This document shows positions 41,252-50,238 of a DNA stretch of 64,000 nt, piece after piece. Location of the stretch: assembly GCF_002803845.1 (NCBI RefSeq), contig NZ_CP024985.1:6397501-6461500 (forward strand), given 5' to 3'. The notes below the pieces were generated by a model. The model was not told the origin of the DNA. It ran no database searches and was given only the letters and a program-made list of their open reading frames with translations. The DNA is from Streptomyces lavendulae subsp. lavendulae (GTDB lineage: Bacteria > Actinomycetota > Actinomycetes > Streptomycetales > Streptomycetaceae). Position numbers and translations under genes: made by a program. Position 1 is the first letter of the stretch; each line of letters starts with the position of its first letter.

Positions 41252-44200
41252 GTGCCTGGTTTTACGCATCTGCACACCGTTTCGGGGTTCTCCATGCGGT
41301 ACGGGGCTTCGCACCCGGAGCGGCTGGCGGAGCGCGCCGTCGAGCGGGGCATGGACGCCCTCGCCCTGACCGACCGCGACACCCTCGCGGGTGCGGTCCG
41401 GTTCGCGAAGGCGGCCGCGAAGGCCGGGATCCGGCCCCTGTTCGGGGTGGACCTGGCCGTGTCCCCCGCGGGGCCGCCCGCCGGGTCCCGGGCCGGGGCC
41501 CCCGCGGGCGGGGCCGGGGAGGCCTCGTACCGCAGGCGGGTCCCCGTCAAGGGCGGGGCCTTCGTCGACGAGTCCGCCCCGCGGGCGCTCTTCCTGGCCC
41601 GTGACGGCGCCGCCGGATGGGCGCAGCTGTGCCGGATGGTCACCGCCGCCCACGCCGCGGACCCGGCCGTGCGTCCCGCGGAGCCCGGCCCGGACGGCAC
41701 GGGCTTCGCACCCGACGGCACGGGCCCCGACGGCACGGGCTTCGGCCCCGGCGGCGCCGGTTCCGGCTCCGGTGGTGCCGGCCTCGGTCCCGGCCTCGGT
41801 CCCGGCCTCGGTCCCGGCTTCGGTCCCGGCGGCGCCGGCTTCGGCTCCGGCGGCCCCGGCCTCGCGCCCGGTGGTCCCGGCCGGCAGCCGGTGGTGCCCT
41901 GGGAGGCGCTGTCCGGCGACGGGGTGTTCGTGCTCCTCGGCCCCGGCTCCGAGGTGGGCCGGGCGCTCGCCGCCGGGCGCCCCGACCGGGCGGCCCGGCT
42001 GCTCGCGCCCTGGCGGGAGGTCTACGGGGACGCCCTGCGCCTGGAGGCCGTCCACCACGGCCGCACCGGCACCGGCCCCGGCTCGCTGCGGCTGGCCGCC
42101 CGTACCGTCGGCTTCGCCGCCGAACAGGGCGTCCCCGCCGTGCTCACCAACGCCGTCCGCTACGCCGACCCGGGCCAGGGCCCCGTCGCCGACGTCCTCG
42201 ACGCCGCCCGCCGCCTGGTCCCCGTCGACCCCCGCGGCCCCCTCGACGGCGGCGAACGCTGGCTCAAGGACCCCCGCCGCATGGCCGAGGCCGCCGACCG
42301 GATCGCCGAGGCCGCCGGCCTGCGCCCCGCCGACGCCCGCCGGCTGCTCGCGCGGACCCGGGAGACCGCCGAGGCCTGCTCCGTCGACCCCGAGGACGAC
42401 CTCGGCATCGGCTCCGTGCACTTCCCCGAGGCCCGCCTCGTCGGCGCCGCCCGCCGCACCGCCCAGCGGGTGCTCACCTCCCGCGCGTCTGCGGGCCTGG
42501 TGCTGCGCGGCCACGCCGGCGACCCCGCCTACTGGCAGCGGATGCACGAGGAACTCGACGTCATCGCCCACCACGGCTACGCCTCGTACTTCCTGACGGT
42601 CGCCCAGGTCGTCGACGACGTACGGGAGATGGGCATCCGGGTGGCCGCCCGCGGCTCCGGCGCGGGCTCCCTCGTCAACCACCTCCTCGGCATCGCGCAC
42701 GCCGACCCCGTCGCGCACGGACTGCTGATGGAACGCTTCCTGTCCAAGCGCCGCCGCGTCCTGCCCGACATCGACATCGACGTGGAGTCCGCCCGTCGGC
42801 TGGAGGTGTACCGCCGGATCATCGCCCGCTTCGGCGCCGAACGCGTCGCCACCGTCGCCATGCCCGAGACCTACCGGGTCCGCCACGCCGTCCGCGACGT
42901 CGGCGCCGCCCTGTCCATGGACCCGGCCACCGTCGACCGCCTCGCCAAGGCCTTCCCGCACATCCGCGCCCGCGACGCCCGCGCCGCCCTGGCGGAGCTG
43001 CCCGAACTGCGCGACGTACGGGACGCGACGAGCGGCGGGCCGTACGAGCGGCTGTGGGACCTCGTCGAGGCCCTCGACGCGCTGCCGCGCGGCACCGCCA
43101 TGCACCCGTGCGGGGTCCTGCTCTCCGACGCCACCCTGCTCGCCCGCACCCCGGTGGTCCCCACCAGCGGGGAGGGCTTCCCCATGTCCCAGTTCGACAA
43201 GGAGGACGTGGAGGACCTCGGACTGCTCAAACTCGACGTCCTGGGCGTACGGATGCAGTCCGCGATGGCCCACGCCGTCGCGGAGCTGCGGCGGGCCACG
43301 GGACGGGAACTCGACCTGGACGACCCGGCGCAGGTGCCGCCGGGCGACGGGCCCACGTACGAACTGATCCGCTCCGCCGAGACGCTGGGCTGCTTCCAGA
43401 TCGAGTCCCCGGGCCAGCGCGACCTGGTGGGCCGGCTCCAGCCGGCCGCCTTCCACGACCTGGTCGTCGACATCTCCCTCTTCCGCCCCGGCCCGGTCGC
43501 CGCCGACATGGTGCGCCCCTTCATCGAGGCACGGCACGGGCGGGCCCCGGTCCGCTTCCCGCACCCCGATCTCGCCGACGCGCTGCGCGAGACCTACGGG
43601 GTCGTCGTCTTCCACGAGCAGATCATCGAGATCGTGCACGTCATGACCGGCTGCGGCCGCGACGAGGCCGACCGGGTCCGGCGCGGGCTCTCCGACCCGG
43701 ACTCCCAGGGCCGGATCAAGGCCTGGTTCGCGGCGGCCGCGGCCGCCCGGGGCTACGCGGCGGAGGTGATCGCCCGGACCTGGGAGATCGTCGAGGCCTT
43801 CGGCAGCTACGGCTTCTGCAAGGCGCACGCCGTGGCCTTCGCCGTGCCCACGTACCAGTCGGCCTGGCTCAAGACCCACCACCCGGCGGCCTTCTACGCC
43901 GGACTCCTCACCCACGACCCCGGGATGTACCCCAAGCGGCTGCTGCTGGCCGACGCCCGGCGCCGGGGCGTACCGGTGCTGCCGCTGGACGTGAACCGCT
44001 CGGCGACCACCCACCGGATCGAACTGGTGTCCGACGAGCCGGAGCGGTGGGGACTGCGGCTCGCCCTCTCCGACGTCCACGGCATCAGCGGGGCCGAAGC
44101 CCTGCGCATCGAGACCGGCCAGCCCTACGCCTCCCTGCGCGACTTCTGGGACCGGGCGCACCCCGGCCGCCCCGTCGCCGAACGCCTCGCCCAGGTCGGC

Positions 44201-44944
44201 GCGCTGGACGCCTTCGGCGCCAACCGCCGCGACCTGCTGCTGCACCTGACGGAACTCCACGGCGCCCAGCGCGCCGCCGGGGCCCGCGGCTCCGCCCAAC
44301 TGCCGCTGGGCGGCGGCCGGTCCACCGCCCCCGTCGGACTGCCCGACCTCACCGAAGCCGAACGGCTCAGCGCCGAACTCGGCGTCCTCGGCATGGACGC
44401 CTCCCGCCACCTCATGGGAGACCACCACGCCTTCCTCGCCGAACTGGGCGTCGTCCCGGCCCGCCGCCTGCGGGACACCGCGCACGGCCGGACCGTCCTG
44501 GTCGCCGGCGCCAAGGCCGCCACCCAGACCCCGCCGATCCGCTCCGGGAAGCGGGTCGTCTTCACCACCCTCGACGACGGCACCGGCCTCGTCGACCTCG
44601 CCTTCTTCGACGACAGCCAGGAAGCCTGCGCCCACACCGTCTTCCACTCCTTCCTGCTGCTGGTCCGGGGCGTCGTCCAGCGGCGCGGACCGCAGAGCCT
44701 GAGCGTCGTCGGAGCGGCCGCCTGGGACCTCGCCGAACTGGCCGAACTGCGCGCCCGCGAAGGCATCGGAGCCGTCACGGCCCGCCTGGCCGCCCCCCTG
44801 CCCACGGCCACCCCCGACAACGGCCGCCGCATCCACCTCCCGACCGGCTACGAGATGAACCCGTGGGCCGACCTCCAGCCGCCCGGGGACCGCGCCGCCA
44901 CCGGCCGCAAGCTGTGGCACTCCAGCCCCGGGAGCGCGGGATGA
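41252..44944 (+). CDS. dnaE2: Error-prone DNA polymerase III alpha subunit DnaE2
   Basis: 1230-residue translesion polymerase. PHP domain opening FTHLHTVSGFSMRYGASHP, continuing past a 65-residue Gly/Pro insert. The C-family polymerase core has RGSGAGSLVNHLLGI and LPDIDIDVESARRLEVY (catalytic Asps), GCFQIESPGQR (family), and VVFHEQIIEIVHVMTGCG with HPAAFYAGLLTHDPG. OB-fold near 1090-1150. GTG with GGAGG upstream. The ATGA overlap with the next gene is a mutasome operon. The final 100 residues lack a beta-clamp motif that I can see. Expected to be damage-inducible; in Streptomyces the SOS dependence of dnaE2 is debated. Confidence 0.93.
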   Translation: MPGFTHLHTVSGFSMRYGASHPERLAERAVERGMDALALTDRDTLAGAVRFAKAAAKAGIRPLFGVDLAVSPAGPPAGSRAGAPAGGAGEASYRRRVPVKGGAFVDESAPRALFLARDGAAGWAQLCRMVTAAHAADPAVRPAEPGPDGTGFAPDGTGPDGTGFGPGGAGSGSGGAGLGPGLGPGLGPGFGPGGAGFGSGGPGLAPGGPGRQPVVPWEALSGDGVFVLLGPGSEVGRALAAGRPDRAARLLAPWREVYGDALRLEAVHHGRTGTGPGSLRLAARTVGFAAEQGVPAVLTNAVRYADPGQGPVADVLDAARRLVPVDPRGPLDGGERWLKDPRRMAEAADRIAEAAGLRPADARRLLARTRETAEACSVDPEDDLGIGSVHFPEARLVGAARRTAQRVLTSRASAGLVLRGHAGDPAYWQRMHEELDVIAHHGYASYFLTVAQVVDDVREMGIRVAARGSGAGSLVNHLLGIAHADPVAHGLLMERFLSKRRRVLPDIDIDVESARRLEVYRRIIARFGAERVATVAMPETYRVRHAVRDVGAALSMDPATVDRLAKAFPHIRARDARAALAELPELRDVRDATSGGPYERLWDLVEALDALPRGTAMHPCGVLLSDATLLARTPVVPTSGEGFPMSQFDKEDVEDLGLLKLDVLGVRMQSAMAHAVAELRRATGRELDLDDPAQVPPGDGPTYELIRSAETLGCFQIESPGQRDLVGRLQPAAFHDLVVDISLFRPGPVAADMVRPFIEARHGRAPVRFPHPDLADALRETYGVVVFHEQIIEIVHVMTGCGRDEADRVRRGLSDPDSQGRIKAWFAAAAAARGYAAEVIARTWEIVEAFGSYGFCKAHAVAFAVPTYQSAWLKTHHPAAFYAGLLTHDPGMYPKRLLLADARRRGVPVLPLDVNRSATTHRIELVSDEPERWGLRLALSDVHGISGAEALRIETGQPYASLRDFWDRAHPGRPVAERLAQVGALDAFGANRRDLLLHLTELHGAQRAAGARGSAQLPLGGGRSTAPVGLPDLTEAERLSAELGVLGMDASRHLMGDHHAFLAELGVVPARRLRDTAHGRTVLVAGAKAATQTPPIRSGKRVVFTTLDDGTGLVDLAFFDDSQEACAHTVFHSFLLLVRGVVQRRGPQSLSVVGAAAWDLAELAELRAREGIGAVTARLAAPLPTATPDNGRRIHLPTGYEMNPWADLQPPGDRAATGRKLWHSSPGSAG
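41780..41827 (+). repeat. 12-bp tandem repeat in the DnaE2 PHP insert
   Basis: Four units of ggcctcggtccc (last ggcttcggtccc) coding LGPG/FGPG, inside a larger Gly/Pro/Asp-rich insert (41685-41890). It is a slippage-prone coding repeat in an otherwise conserved domain. Confidence 0.85.
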
Positions 44945-45963
44945 ACCGCCCCCGCTCCGCGGCGGGCGTCCTGCACGTGCGCTGCGCCCCCACCCTGACC
45001 CCCGAGGGCTACCGCGAGGTCCTCGACCTGCTGCGCGAGTTCTCCCCGGTCGTCCAGGCCCTGCCGCCCCGGGCCGCCCTCGTCCAGGTGCGGGGCGCCC
45101 AGCGGTACTTCGGCGCCGACCCCGCCCGCATCGCCGAGGTCGTCCGGCTGCGCGCCGTGGCCCGGCTCGGCACGGACGTCCGGATCGGCGTCGCGGGCAC
45201 CTGGGCCGTGGCGGCCATGGCCTCCGCCCGGATCCAGGGCCCGGGCGGCACCCTGACCGTCCCCGACGACCCGGCGGCGGTGGCGGGCTTCCTCGCCCCG
45301 CTCCCCGTGGACGCGCTGCACGGACTCGGCTCCCGACAGGCCGAAGCCCTGCGCGGCTACGGGCTGCACACCGTCGGAGCACTCACCCGGGTCACGCCCG
45401 GAGTCCTGGAACGGATCCTCGGCAAACGGTCCGGACGGCTCGTCGCCGACCGCGCGCGCGGCATCGACCCGCGCCCGGTCACCCCGCGCGACCTGCCCCC
45501 CTCGGCCGCCGTCCGCACCGGCTTCACCCGCCAGGAACTGGACGGCCCGCACGCCCGCGCCGCCCTCCTCGCCCTCGTCGTCCGCCTCGGCGCCGCCCTG
45601 CGCGGACGCCGCCAGGCCGCCCGCTCCCTGTCCCTGACCCTCCAGTTCGCGGGCGGCACCCGCTGGGAGAAGTCCCGGCGGCTGCCCGAACCCTCCGCCC
45701 ACGACGAGGACCTGCGCACCCTCGCGTACCGGCTGATGGACGCGGCCGGTCTGCAACGGGCCCGGCTCACCGGCATGGTGCTCCGCGCCGAGGACCTCAC
45801 CGCGGCCGCGGCCACCACCCGCCAGCTCTCCCTGGACCCCACCCGCGAATCCCGCCTCACGGCCGAAGCCGCCATCGACCAGGCCAACGCCCGCTTCGGC
45901 CCGGGCACGGTCCGCCCCGCCGCCACGTTTCTTTTGGGGGCGGCTTCGCCTCCGGGGCGCTGA
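44941..45963 (+). CDS. imuB: ImuB-like Y-family polymerase homologue
   Basis: 340 residues, ATG overlapping the dnaE2 stop (ATGA). The palm/finger/thumb layout of DinB-type polymerases is recognisable: LHVRCAPTLTPEGY at the N-terminus, ALVQVRGAQRYFG where active enzymes have a SxDE motif, then a helix-hairpin-helix-like GLGSRQAEALRGYGLHTVGALT, and the little-finger VRLGAALRGRRQAARSLSLTLQF. The acidic catalytic residues (D in LHVDMDAF, DE in SIDE) are replaced, as in ImuB, which is a non-catalytic bridge between DnaE2 and the clamp. The order dnaE2 first, and no imuA in the window, are notable. Confidence 0.8.
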   Translation: MNRPRSAAGVLHVRCAPTLTPEGYREVLDLLREFSPVVQALPPRAALVQVRGAQRYFGADPARIAEVVRLRAVARLGTDVRIGVAGTWAVAAMASARIQGPGGTLTVPDDPAAVAGFLAPLPVDALHGLGSRQAEALRGYGLHTVGALTRVTPGVLERILGKRSGRLVADRARGIDPRPVTPRDLPPSAAVRTGFTRQELDGPHARAALLALVVRLGAALRGRRQAARSLSLTLQFAGGTRWEKSRRLPEPSAHDEDLRTLAYRLMDAAGLQRARLTGMVLRAEDLTAAAATTRQLSLDPTRESRLTAEAAIDQANARFGPGTVRPAATFLLGAASPPGR

Positions 45964-45973
45964 GGCCCGGCTC

Positions 45974-46035
45974 ACGAGGTCGTCCGTGCTCGAAAACCCT
46001 CGTTCCTCGGGTTTCCTGCGCGCGCACGACCTCGT
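45974..46035. repeat. Long inverted repeat after imuB
   Basis: Arms acgaggtcgt (45974-45983) and acgacctcgt (46026-46035) enclosing an inner aaaccc/gggttt hairpin. It can form a branched structure between imuB and the acyl-CoA dehydrogenase-like gene that ends at 46199; probable terminator for both. Confidence 0.5.
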
Positions 46036-46095
46036 TCCCCAGGCGCGCCCCTTCGGCTCAGCCGCCCCGTGCGGGCTGCGGCGACGGTGCGGCGG

Positions 46096-46143
46096 AATCC
46101 AGCCCCGCCGGCGTTCGAGGCGCGGGGTCCGGGGCGGAGTCCC
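46096..46143. repeat. Dispersed Streptomyces intergenic repeat
   Basis: Begins aatccagccccgccggcgtt and continues as a GC-rich run ending cggagtccc. I recognise this 45-50-bp unit as one that recurs in gene-flanking regions of many Streptomyces genomes. It folds into a GC-rich hairpin and marks transcript ends. Confidence 0.6.
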
Positions 46144-46198
46144 GGGAGTGGGCGGCCGGTCGCTCCGGCGCAGCCACCGGCGGCGGGCGCCGGGAGGG

Positions 46199-47317
46199 TC
46201 AGTCCTCCAGGTCGGGGAGGAGGCGGTGGGTCGTTTCCGTGCGGAGGGGGGTGGTCTGGGCCTGGATCAGGTGGAACTGGGCCTCGCGGGAGAGCCGTCC
46301 CGCGGTGTGGCCGAACTGGACCGCCCGGCCGCCGGTCACGGCCACGCACGCCGCGGCCGCCCGTACGGCCAGGTCCAGGGAGGCGGCCCGCAGGGCGAGC
46401 CGCTCGCCCGTCCCTTCCCCCGGCGGCAGCCCGTCCCGCAGGGCGTAGGCCTCCGTGCGCAGCCGGGCCGTCCTGCGGGCGAGCCGCAGGCCGAGTTCCT
46501 CGAACGGGGGAGACCCGAGCAGGAAGTCGGCGGTCGCGCGCAGCTGGCCGAAGACGGCCGGCTGGGCGTCGGCGTTCTCCAGGTCGTAGGCCCGGATCCA
46601 GTCGGCCCGCGGCATCAGCCCGACCACCCGCGCGTCGGGCACGTGCACCCCGCGCAGCTCGACCGAGGCCGTGTGCGTACCGCCCATCGCCCACAGCGGG
46701 GCCGCCCCGCCGACGGCGCCGAGCCCGCCGTCCGGGCCGGCGCAGTCCACCAGCGCGAACAGCGCCTCGTCGGACGGGGTGACCGCGCCCACGTAGACCA
46801 CGTCGGCCAGGCCCCAGCCCGTCATCCACGGCACCCGCCCGGCGAGCCGCCAGCCGCCCGGCACCCGCTCCGCCGTGACCGGCGGGCGCGGATGGCGAAG
46901 GAAGGCGTAGCCGGCCGTGGCCCGCCGCTCGCCGCCCTGCAGCGCGGGCAGCCACCGCGAGCGCAGGGCGTCCCCGTCCGGGCCGTCCGCCGCCAGCAGC
47001 GCCTTCACCGCCGGCACGTGCTGCGTCCACACGAACCACGTCGACGGATCGACGGCCGCCAGCACCTCGTGGACCTCCCGGACCACCTGGCGGGCCGTCA
47101 GCCCGCCCGCCGGGTCCGGTTCGTATCCGATCAGCCCGTACGCACCGCACGCGGCGAGCGCGTCCAGGTGCGTGCGCGGGACCCCGGCCCCGGCGGTGTG
47201 CTCCGCTTCGGGGCGCAGGACCCGTACGGCGGTCTCCGTGACGGCCGCGACCAGCGGATCGGCCGCCAGTGCGGGCGGCGCGGCCAGGGCGGTACCGGCG
47301 CCGGGAGCGCTCTGCAT
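46199..47317 (-). CDS. Acyl-CoA dehydrogenase-family protein
   Basis: 372 residues. Helical N-terminal domain (PLVAAVTETAVRVLRPEAE), a beta middle domain (VPWMTGWGLADVVYVGAV; ASVELRGVHVPDARVVG), and a C-terminal helical bundle with RRTARLRTEAYALRD, ending REAQFHLIQAQTTPLRTE. This is an acyl-CoA dehydrogenase/flavin-monooxygenase fold; no TYEGT-type catalytic Glu is seen, so it may be a monooxygenase or biosynthetic flavoprotein. ATG at 47317 with GAGGTG upstream; earlier starts exist. Divergent from the lipase gene. Confidence 0.75.
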   Translation of the reverse strand: MQSAPGAGTALAAPPALAADPLVAAVTETAVRVLRPEAEHTAGAGVPRTHLDALAACGAYGLIGYEPDPAGGLTARQVVREVHEVLAAVDPSTWFVWTQHVPAVKALLAADGPDGDALRSRWLPALQGGERRATAGYAFLRHPRPPVTAERVPGGWRLAGRVPWMTGWGLADVVYVGAVTPSDEALFALVDCAGPDGGLGAVGGAAPLWAMGGTHTASVELRGVHVPDARVVGLMPRADWIRAYDLENADAQPAVFGQLRATADFLLGSPPFEELGLRLARRTARLRTEAYALRDGLPPGEGTGERLALRAASLDLAVRAAAACVAVTGGRAVQFGHTAGRLSREAQFHLIQAQTTPLRTETTHRLLPDLED

Positions 47318-47461
47318 GACCGCGATCACCTCAAGTCCTGCTCCGGGGACGTCCATTGTTCCGGAGCGGCGCTGGAGAGGACCTCGACACACGAGTTTTT
47401 ACCGACGCGTAACTTCCCTGTCTTGCTACTCGCCCGTAATTTAGCTGGCAGCAGCCCCCTT

Positions 47462-47475
47462 GTGATCCGGATCAC
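47462..47475. promoter_or_regulatory. CRP-like palindrome upstream of the lipase
   Basis: gtgatccggatcac, perfect 14-bp palindrome; with the flanks it reads TGTGAtccggaTCACG, matching a CRP/FNR TGTGA-N6-TCACA site at 9 of 10 conserved bases. It lies 48 bp from the lipase ATG. Candidate Crp control. Confidence 0.4.
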
Positions 47476-47522
47476 GGGACGAACCCCCACGCATTTCCCT
47501 TGACCCGCAAGGAGATCACCCG

Positions 47523-48383
47523 ATGCTGCCCTGGAGACGCCTGCTCCGCCCGCTCGCCGTCCTCACCCTCGCCGCCGCGGCCCTCGTCGCCCCCACCGGC
47601 GGGGCCCAGGCCGCGTCCGGCCCCAGCAGCGGCTGGAACGACTGGTCCTGCAAGCCGTCCGCCGCGCACCCGCGCCCCGTCGTCCTCGTCCACGGCACCT
47701 TCGGGAACTCCGTGGACAACTGGCTCGGCTTCGCGCCGTACCTGGTCCACCGCGGGTACTGCGTCTACTCCCTCGACTACGGACAGCTCCCCGGCGTGCC
47801 CTTCTTCAACGGGCTCGGCCCCATCGACAAGTCCGCCGCCCAGCTCGACACCTTCGTCGACCGGGTGCTGGTCTCCACCGGCGCCGCCAAGGCCGACCTC
47901 GTCGGCCACTCCCAGGGCGGCATGATGCCCCGCTACTACCTGAAGTTCCTGGGCGGCGGCGCCAAGGTCAACGCCCTCGTCGGGCTGGCCCCCGACAACC
48001 ACGGCACCACCCTGTCCGGACTCACCAAGCTGCTCCCGTACTTCCCCGGCGCCGAGGACCTGATCAGCACCGCCACCCCCGGGCTGGCCGACCAGATCGC
48101 CGGGTCCGCCTTCCAGAACAAGCTGAACGCCGGCGGCGACACCGTCCCCGGCGTGAAGTACACGGTGATCGCCACCCGCTACGACGAGGTGGTCACCCCC
48201 TACCGGACCCAGTTCCTCGACGGGCCGGACGTACGCAACGTCCTGCTCCAGGACCTGTGCCCGCTGGACATCTCCGAGCACGTGACCATCGGCCTCACCG
48301 ACCGCATCGCCTGGCACGAGGCGCTCAACGCCCTCGACCCCGCACACGCCGAACGGACCACCTGCGCGTCGGTCTTCGACTGA
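47523..48383 (+). CDS. Secreted class-2 lipase/esterase
   Basis: 286-residue exported alpha/beta hydrolase. Tat/Sec signal MLPWRRLLRPLAVLTLAAAALVAPTGGAQA (cut after residue about 31). Lipase core VVLVHGTFGNSVDNW (oxyanion loop), GHSQGG nucleophile (Ser at about 129), then ATRYDEVVTPYR (Asp) and SEHVTIGLTDRIAWHEAL (His). Cysteines at the ends (WSCK; TTCASVFD) suggest disulfides. AAGGAG 8 bases before the ATG. Recalled orthologue SCO1735, a secreted lipase. Degrades extracellular lipids. Confidence 0.9.
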   Translation: MLPWRRLLRPLAVLTLAAAALVAPTGGAQAASGPSSGWNDWSCKPSAAHPRPVVLVHGTFGNSVDNWLGFAPYLVHRGYCVYSLDYGQLPGVPFFNGLGPIDKSAAQLDTFVDRVLVSTGAAKADLVGHSQGGMMPRYYLKFLGGGAKVNALVGLAPDNHGTTLSGLTKLLPYFPGAEDLISTATPGLADQIAGSAFQNKLNAGGDTVPGVKYTVIATRYDEVVTPYRTQFLDGPDVRNVLLQDLCPLDISEHVTIGLTDRIAWHEALNALDPAHAERTTCASVFD

Positions 48384-48407
48384 CGCACAGGCGGTCCGGG
48401 CGGTCCG

Positions 48408-49490
48408 TCAGCGGCCGTGACGGCCCGCCGCCGACCGGCGACGGGCCACCGCGAACATCACGGCCGCACCGACGGCCAGGGCGCCGGCCCCGGCGACGGC
48501 GATCGCCGGGGTGGCGCTGCTGCCGCCCGTCTGCGCGAGGTCACCGCCCGTGGAACCGTCCGCGGACGGCGAGGAGAGCGGGACGGAGACCGGCACGGCG
48601 CCCGCGCCGTTCGTCTTCGGGTCGTTGTCGCCGTGGCCGTTGTGCTCCACGGAGGACTTGCCCGCGCCGTCGGAGATCTGCTGGTCCGTCGGCGCCTTGG
48701 CGGGCGGGACGGCTTCCCCGTCGGCGGCGGGCGCGGCGGCAGTACCGGAGGGCGTACCGGAAGGCTTGGCGGCGGAGCCCGTGGAGGGCCGCGTGCTCGG
48801 CTTGCCGCCGGGGGTGGTCCCCGTACCGGCGCCACCCGCCCCGGTGTCCTTGCCGAAGACCACGTCCGAGCAGGTGTAGAAGGCCTCGGGGCTGTCCGAG
48901 CGCTGCCAGATGCTGTAGATGAGGTGACGGCCCGTCTTCTTCGGGACCGTCCCGCTGAAGACGTAGTCGCCGTTCTGCATGCCGGGGTCCGTGGCCTTGG
49001 CGAACGGGGCGGGCTCCAGGTCGGACCACTTCAGCGGCTTCGTCGGGTCGTAGCCGTCCTTCGTCACGTACAGCTCGAAGGAGCCCTTGTGCGGGGCGGT
49101 GCCCTTGTAGCGGAAGGTGTGCGCCCCGGCCGTCATCGGGCTGGCGGGCCAGTCCGCGCGGGGCAGGTCCAGCCCCTTGTACTTGGCGTTGCCCGCGGAG
49201 CACAGCTGCCCGTCGGGGATCAGCTTCTTGCTCTGGCCGGCCGCGTTGGCGATGTTCACCGCGTTCCAGTCGTAGAACGCCTGCGTCCCGCTCGCCGCCA
49301 CGGCGGCCTTGCACGCGGCCGACTTCGGGGACTCCGGCCCCTCCGCGTAGCAGGCCGCCACCCGGCTCACCGGGTCCGTCATCGAGCCGTGGGCGGCGGC
49401 GGGCCCGGCGGCGTACGCGGCCACCGCGAGCGGGGCGAGACCGGTGGCGGCGATACGGAGGGCGGCGGTACGGCGACGGGACGCGGACAT
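48408..49490 (-). CDS. Cell-wall-anchored AA10 lytic polysaccharide monooxygenase
   Basis: 360 residues. Signal peptide 1-33; cleavage after AAA gives an N-terminal His34 (HGSMTDPVSR), the essential copper-binding His brace. Then CYAEGPESPKSAAC, FYDWNAVNIANA and HTFRYKGTAPHKGSFELYVTKDGYDP typify AA10 of the cellulose/chitin-active type, ending FYTCSDVVF. A Pro/Thr/Gly linker follows, then LAQTG, a hydrophobic helix and RRR, the class-E sortase sorting signal. It oxidatively cleaves cellulose or chitin from the cell surface. Convergent with the lipase gene. Confidence 0.92.
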   Translation of the reverse strand: MSASRRRTAALRIAATGLAPLAVAAYAAGPAAAHGSMTDPVSRVAACYAEGPESPKSAACKAAVAASGTQAFYDWNAVNIANAAGQSKKLIPDGQLCSAGNAKYKGLDLPRADWPASPMTAGAHTFRYKGTAPHKGSFELYVTKDGYDPTKPLKWSDLEPAPFAKATDPGMQNGDYVFSGTVPKKTGRHLIYSIWQRSDSPEAFYTCSDVVFGKDTGAGGAGTGTTPGGKPSTRPSTGSAAKPSGTPSGTAAAPAADGEAVPPAKAPTDQQISDGAGKSSVEHNGHGDNDPKTNGAGAVPVSVPLSSPSADGSTGGDLAQTGGSSATPAIAVAGAGALAVGAAVMFAVARRRSAAGRHGR

Positions 49491-49755
49491 GGGTGGATCT
49501 CCTTCGGGCGCAAGGCAGGGGCGCGCCAGCGGAACCGGGCCGTGCGGCGCCGTCCCGAAACCGGGCTCCCGCCGCCACCGACCCTCCCTGGCCCCGCCAA
49601 GCTAGCCCGCGCCCACCGCCCCGGGCCCCGGATCCGGGCCCCCGCGGTGATCCTTAGGGTCCGCTTAAGGAAGGCCTAAGCGGGCCCACAGGAAGGGCAC
49701 CCGGACCCGCGCGATGCCGTCGCACCCCGCGTTGTACGCCCCGTCGGACGATCCG

Positions 49756-50238
49756 TCAGACGAGCAGGGCGGCCAGTCCCGGGGCCGAGCGAGCCTGGTC
49801 GTCGAGGGCGTCGAGGGCGCGGACGGCCTGCGCCGCGGCCTCCGGGTCGCTCGCGGCGAGACCGCTGGCCGCGAACTCGTCCTCGTCCAGCCGCAGGACG
49901 GACGCGCGGTCCGCCGACACCCACAGGTCCAGGTCCAGGTCGTCGACGACGATCTCGCCCCCGCGGACCACCGCAGGGCGGGTCACGTCGCAGTACCAGC
50001 CCTTGAGGACGCCCGCGCCGCTCCACACCTCCTTGACCGCGTACCAGCGCGTGCGCCAGAAGTGCTCCACGAACACGTCGCCCGGCTCGAAGCGCACGAA
50101 GCCGAAGTCCTTCACCCCCTCCGCCGCCCAGGGCGCGCGCACGGAGATCCGGTCGCCGTCGTCGGACACCTGCGCCGCCGGGTAGCTGATCTTGGTGCGG
50201 CCGGCCTTGGTGAGGGTGACGGTCCATCGTGTGGTCAT
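49756..50238 (-). CDS. DUF402-family protein
   Basis: 160 residues. FVRFEPGDVFVEHFWRTRWYAVKEV and GAGVLKGWYCDVTRPAVV, then VVDDLDLDLWVSADRASVLRLDEDEF, match DUF402 (the fold of nucleoside phosphate phosphohydrolases); the DDLDLDLWV block contains the conserved metal-binding acids. Start ATG at 50238 with GGGAGCG upstream; a frame extends to 50406. Divergent from a GntR-type regulator. Substrate unknown, possibly nucleoside di/triphosphates. Confidence 0.85.
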   Translation of the reverse strand: MTTRWTVTLTKAGRTKISYPAAQVSDDGDRISVRAPWAAEGVKDFGFVRFEPGDVFVEHFWRTRWYAVKEVWSGAGVLKGWYCDVTRPAVVRGGEIVVDDLDLDLWVSADRASVLRLDEDEFAASGLAASDPEAAAQAVRALDALDDQARSAPGLAALLV

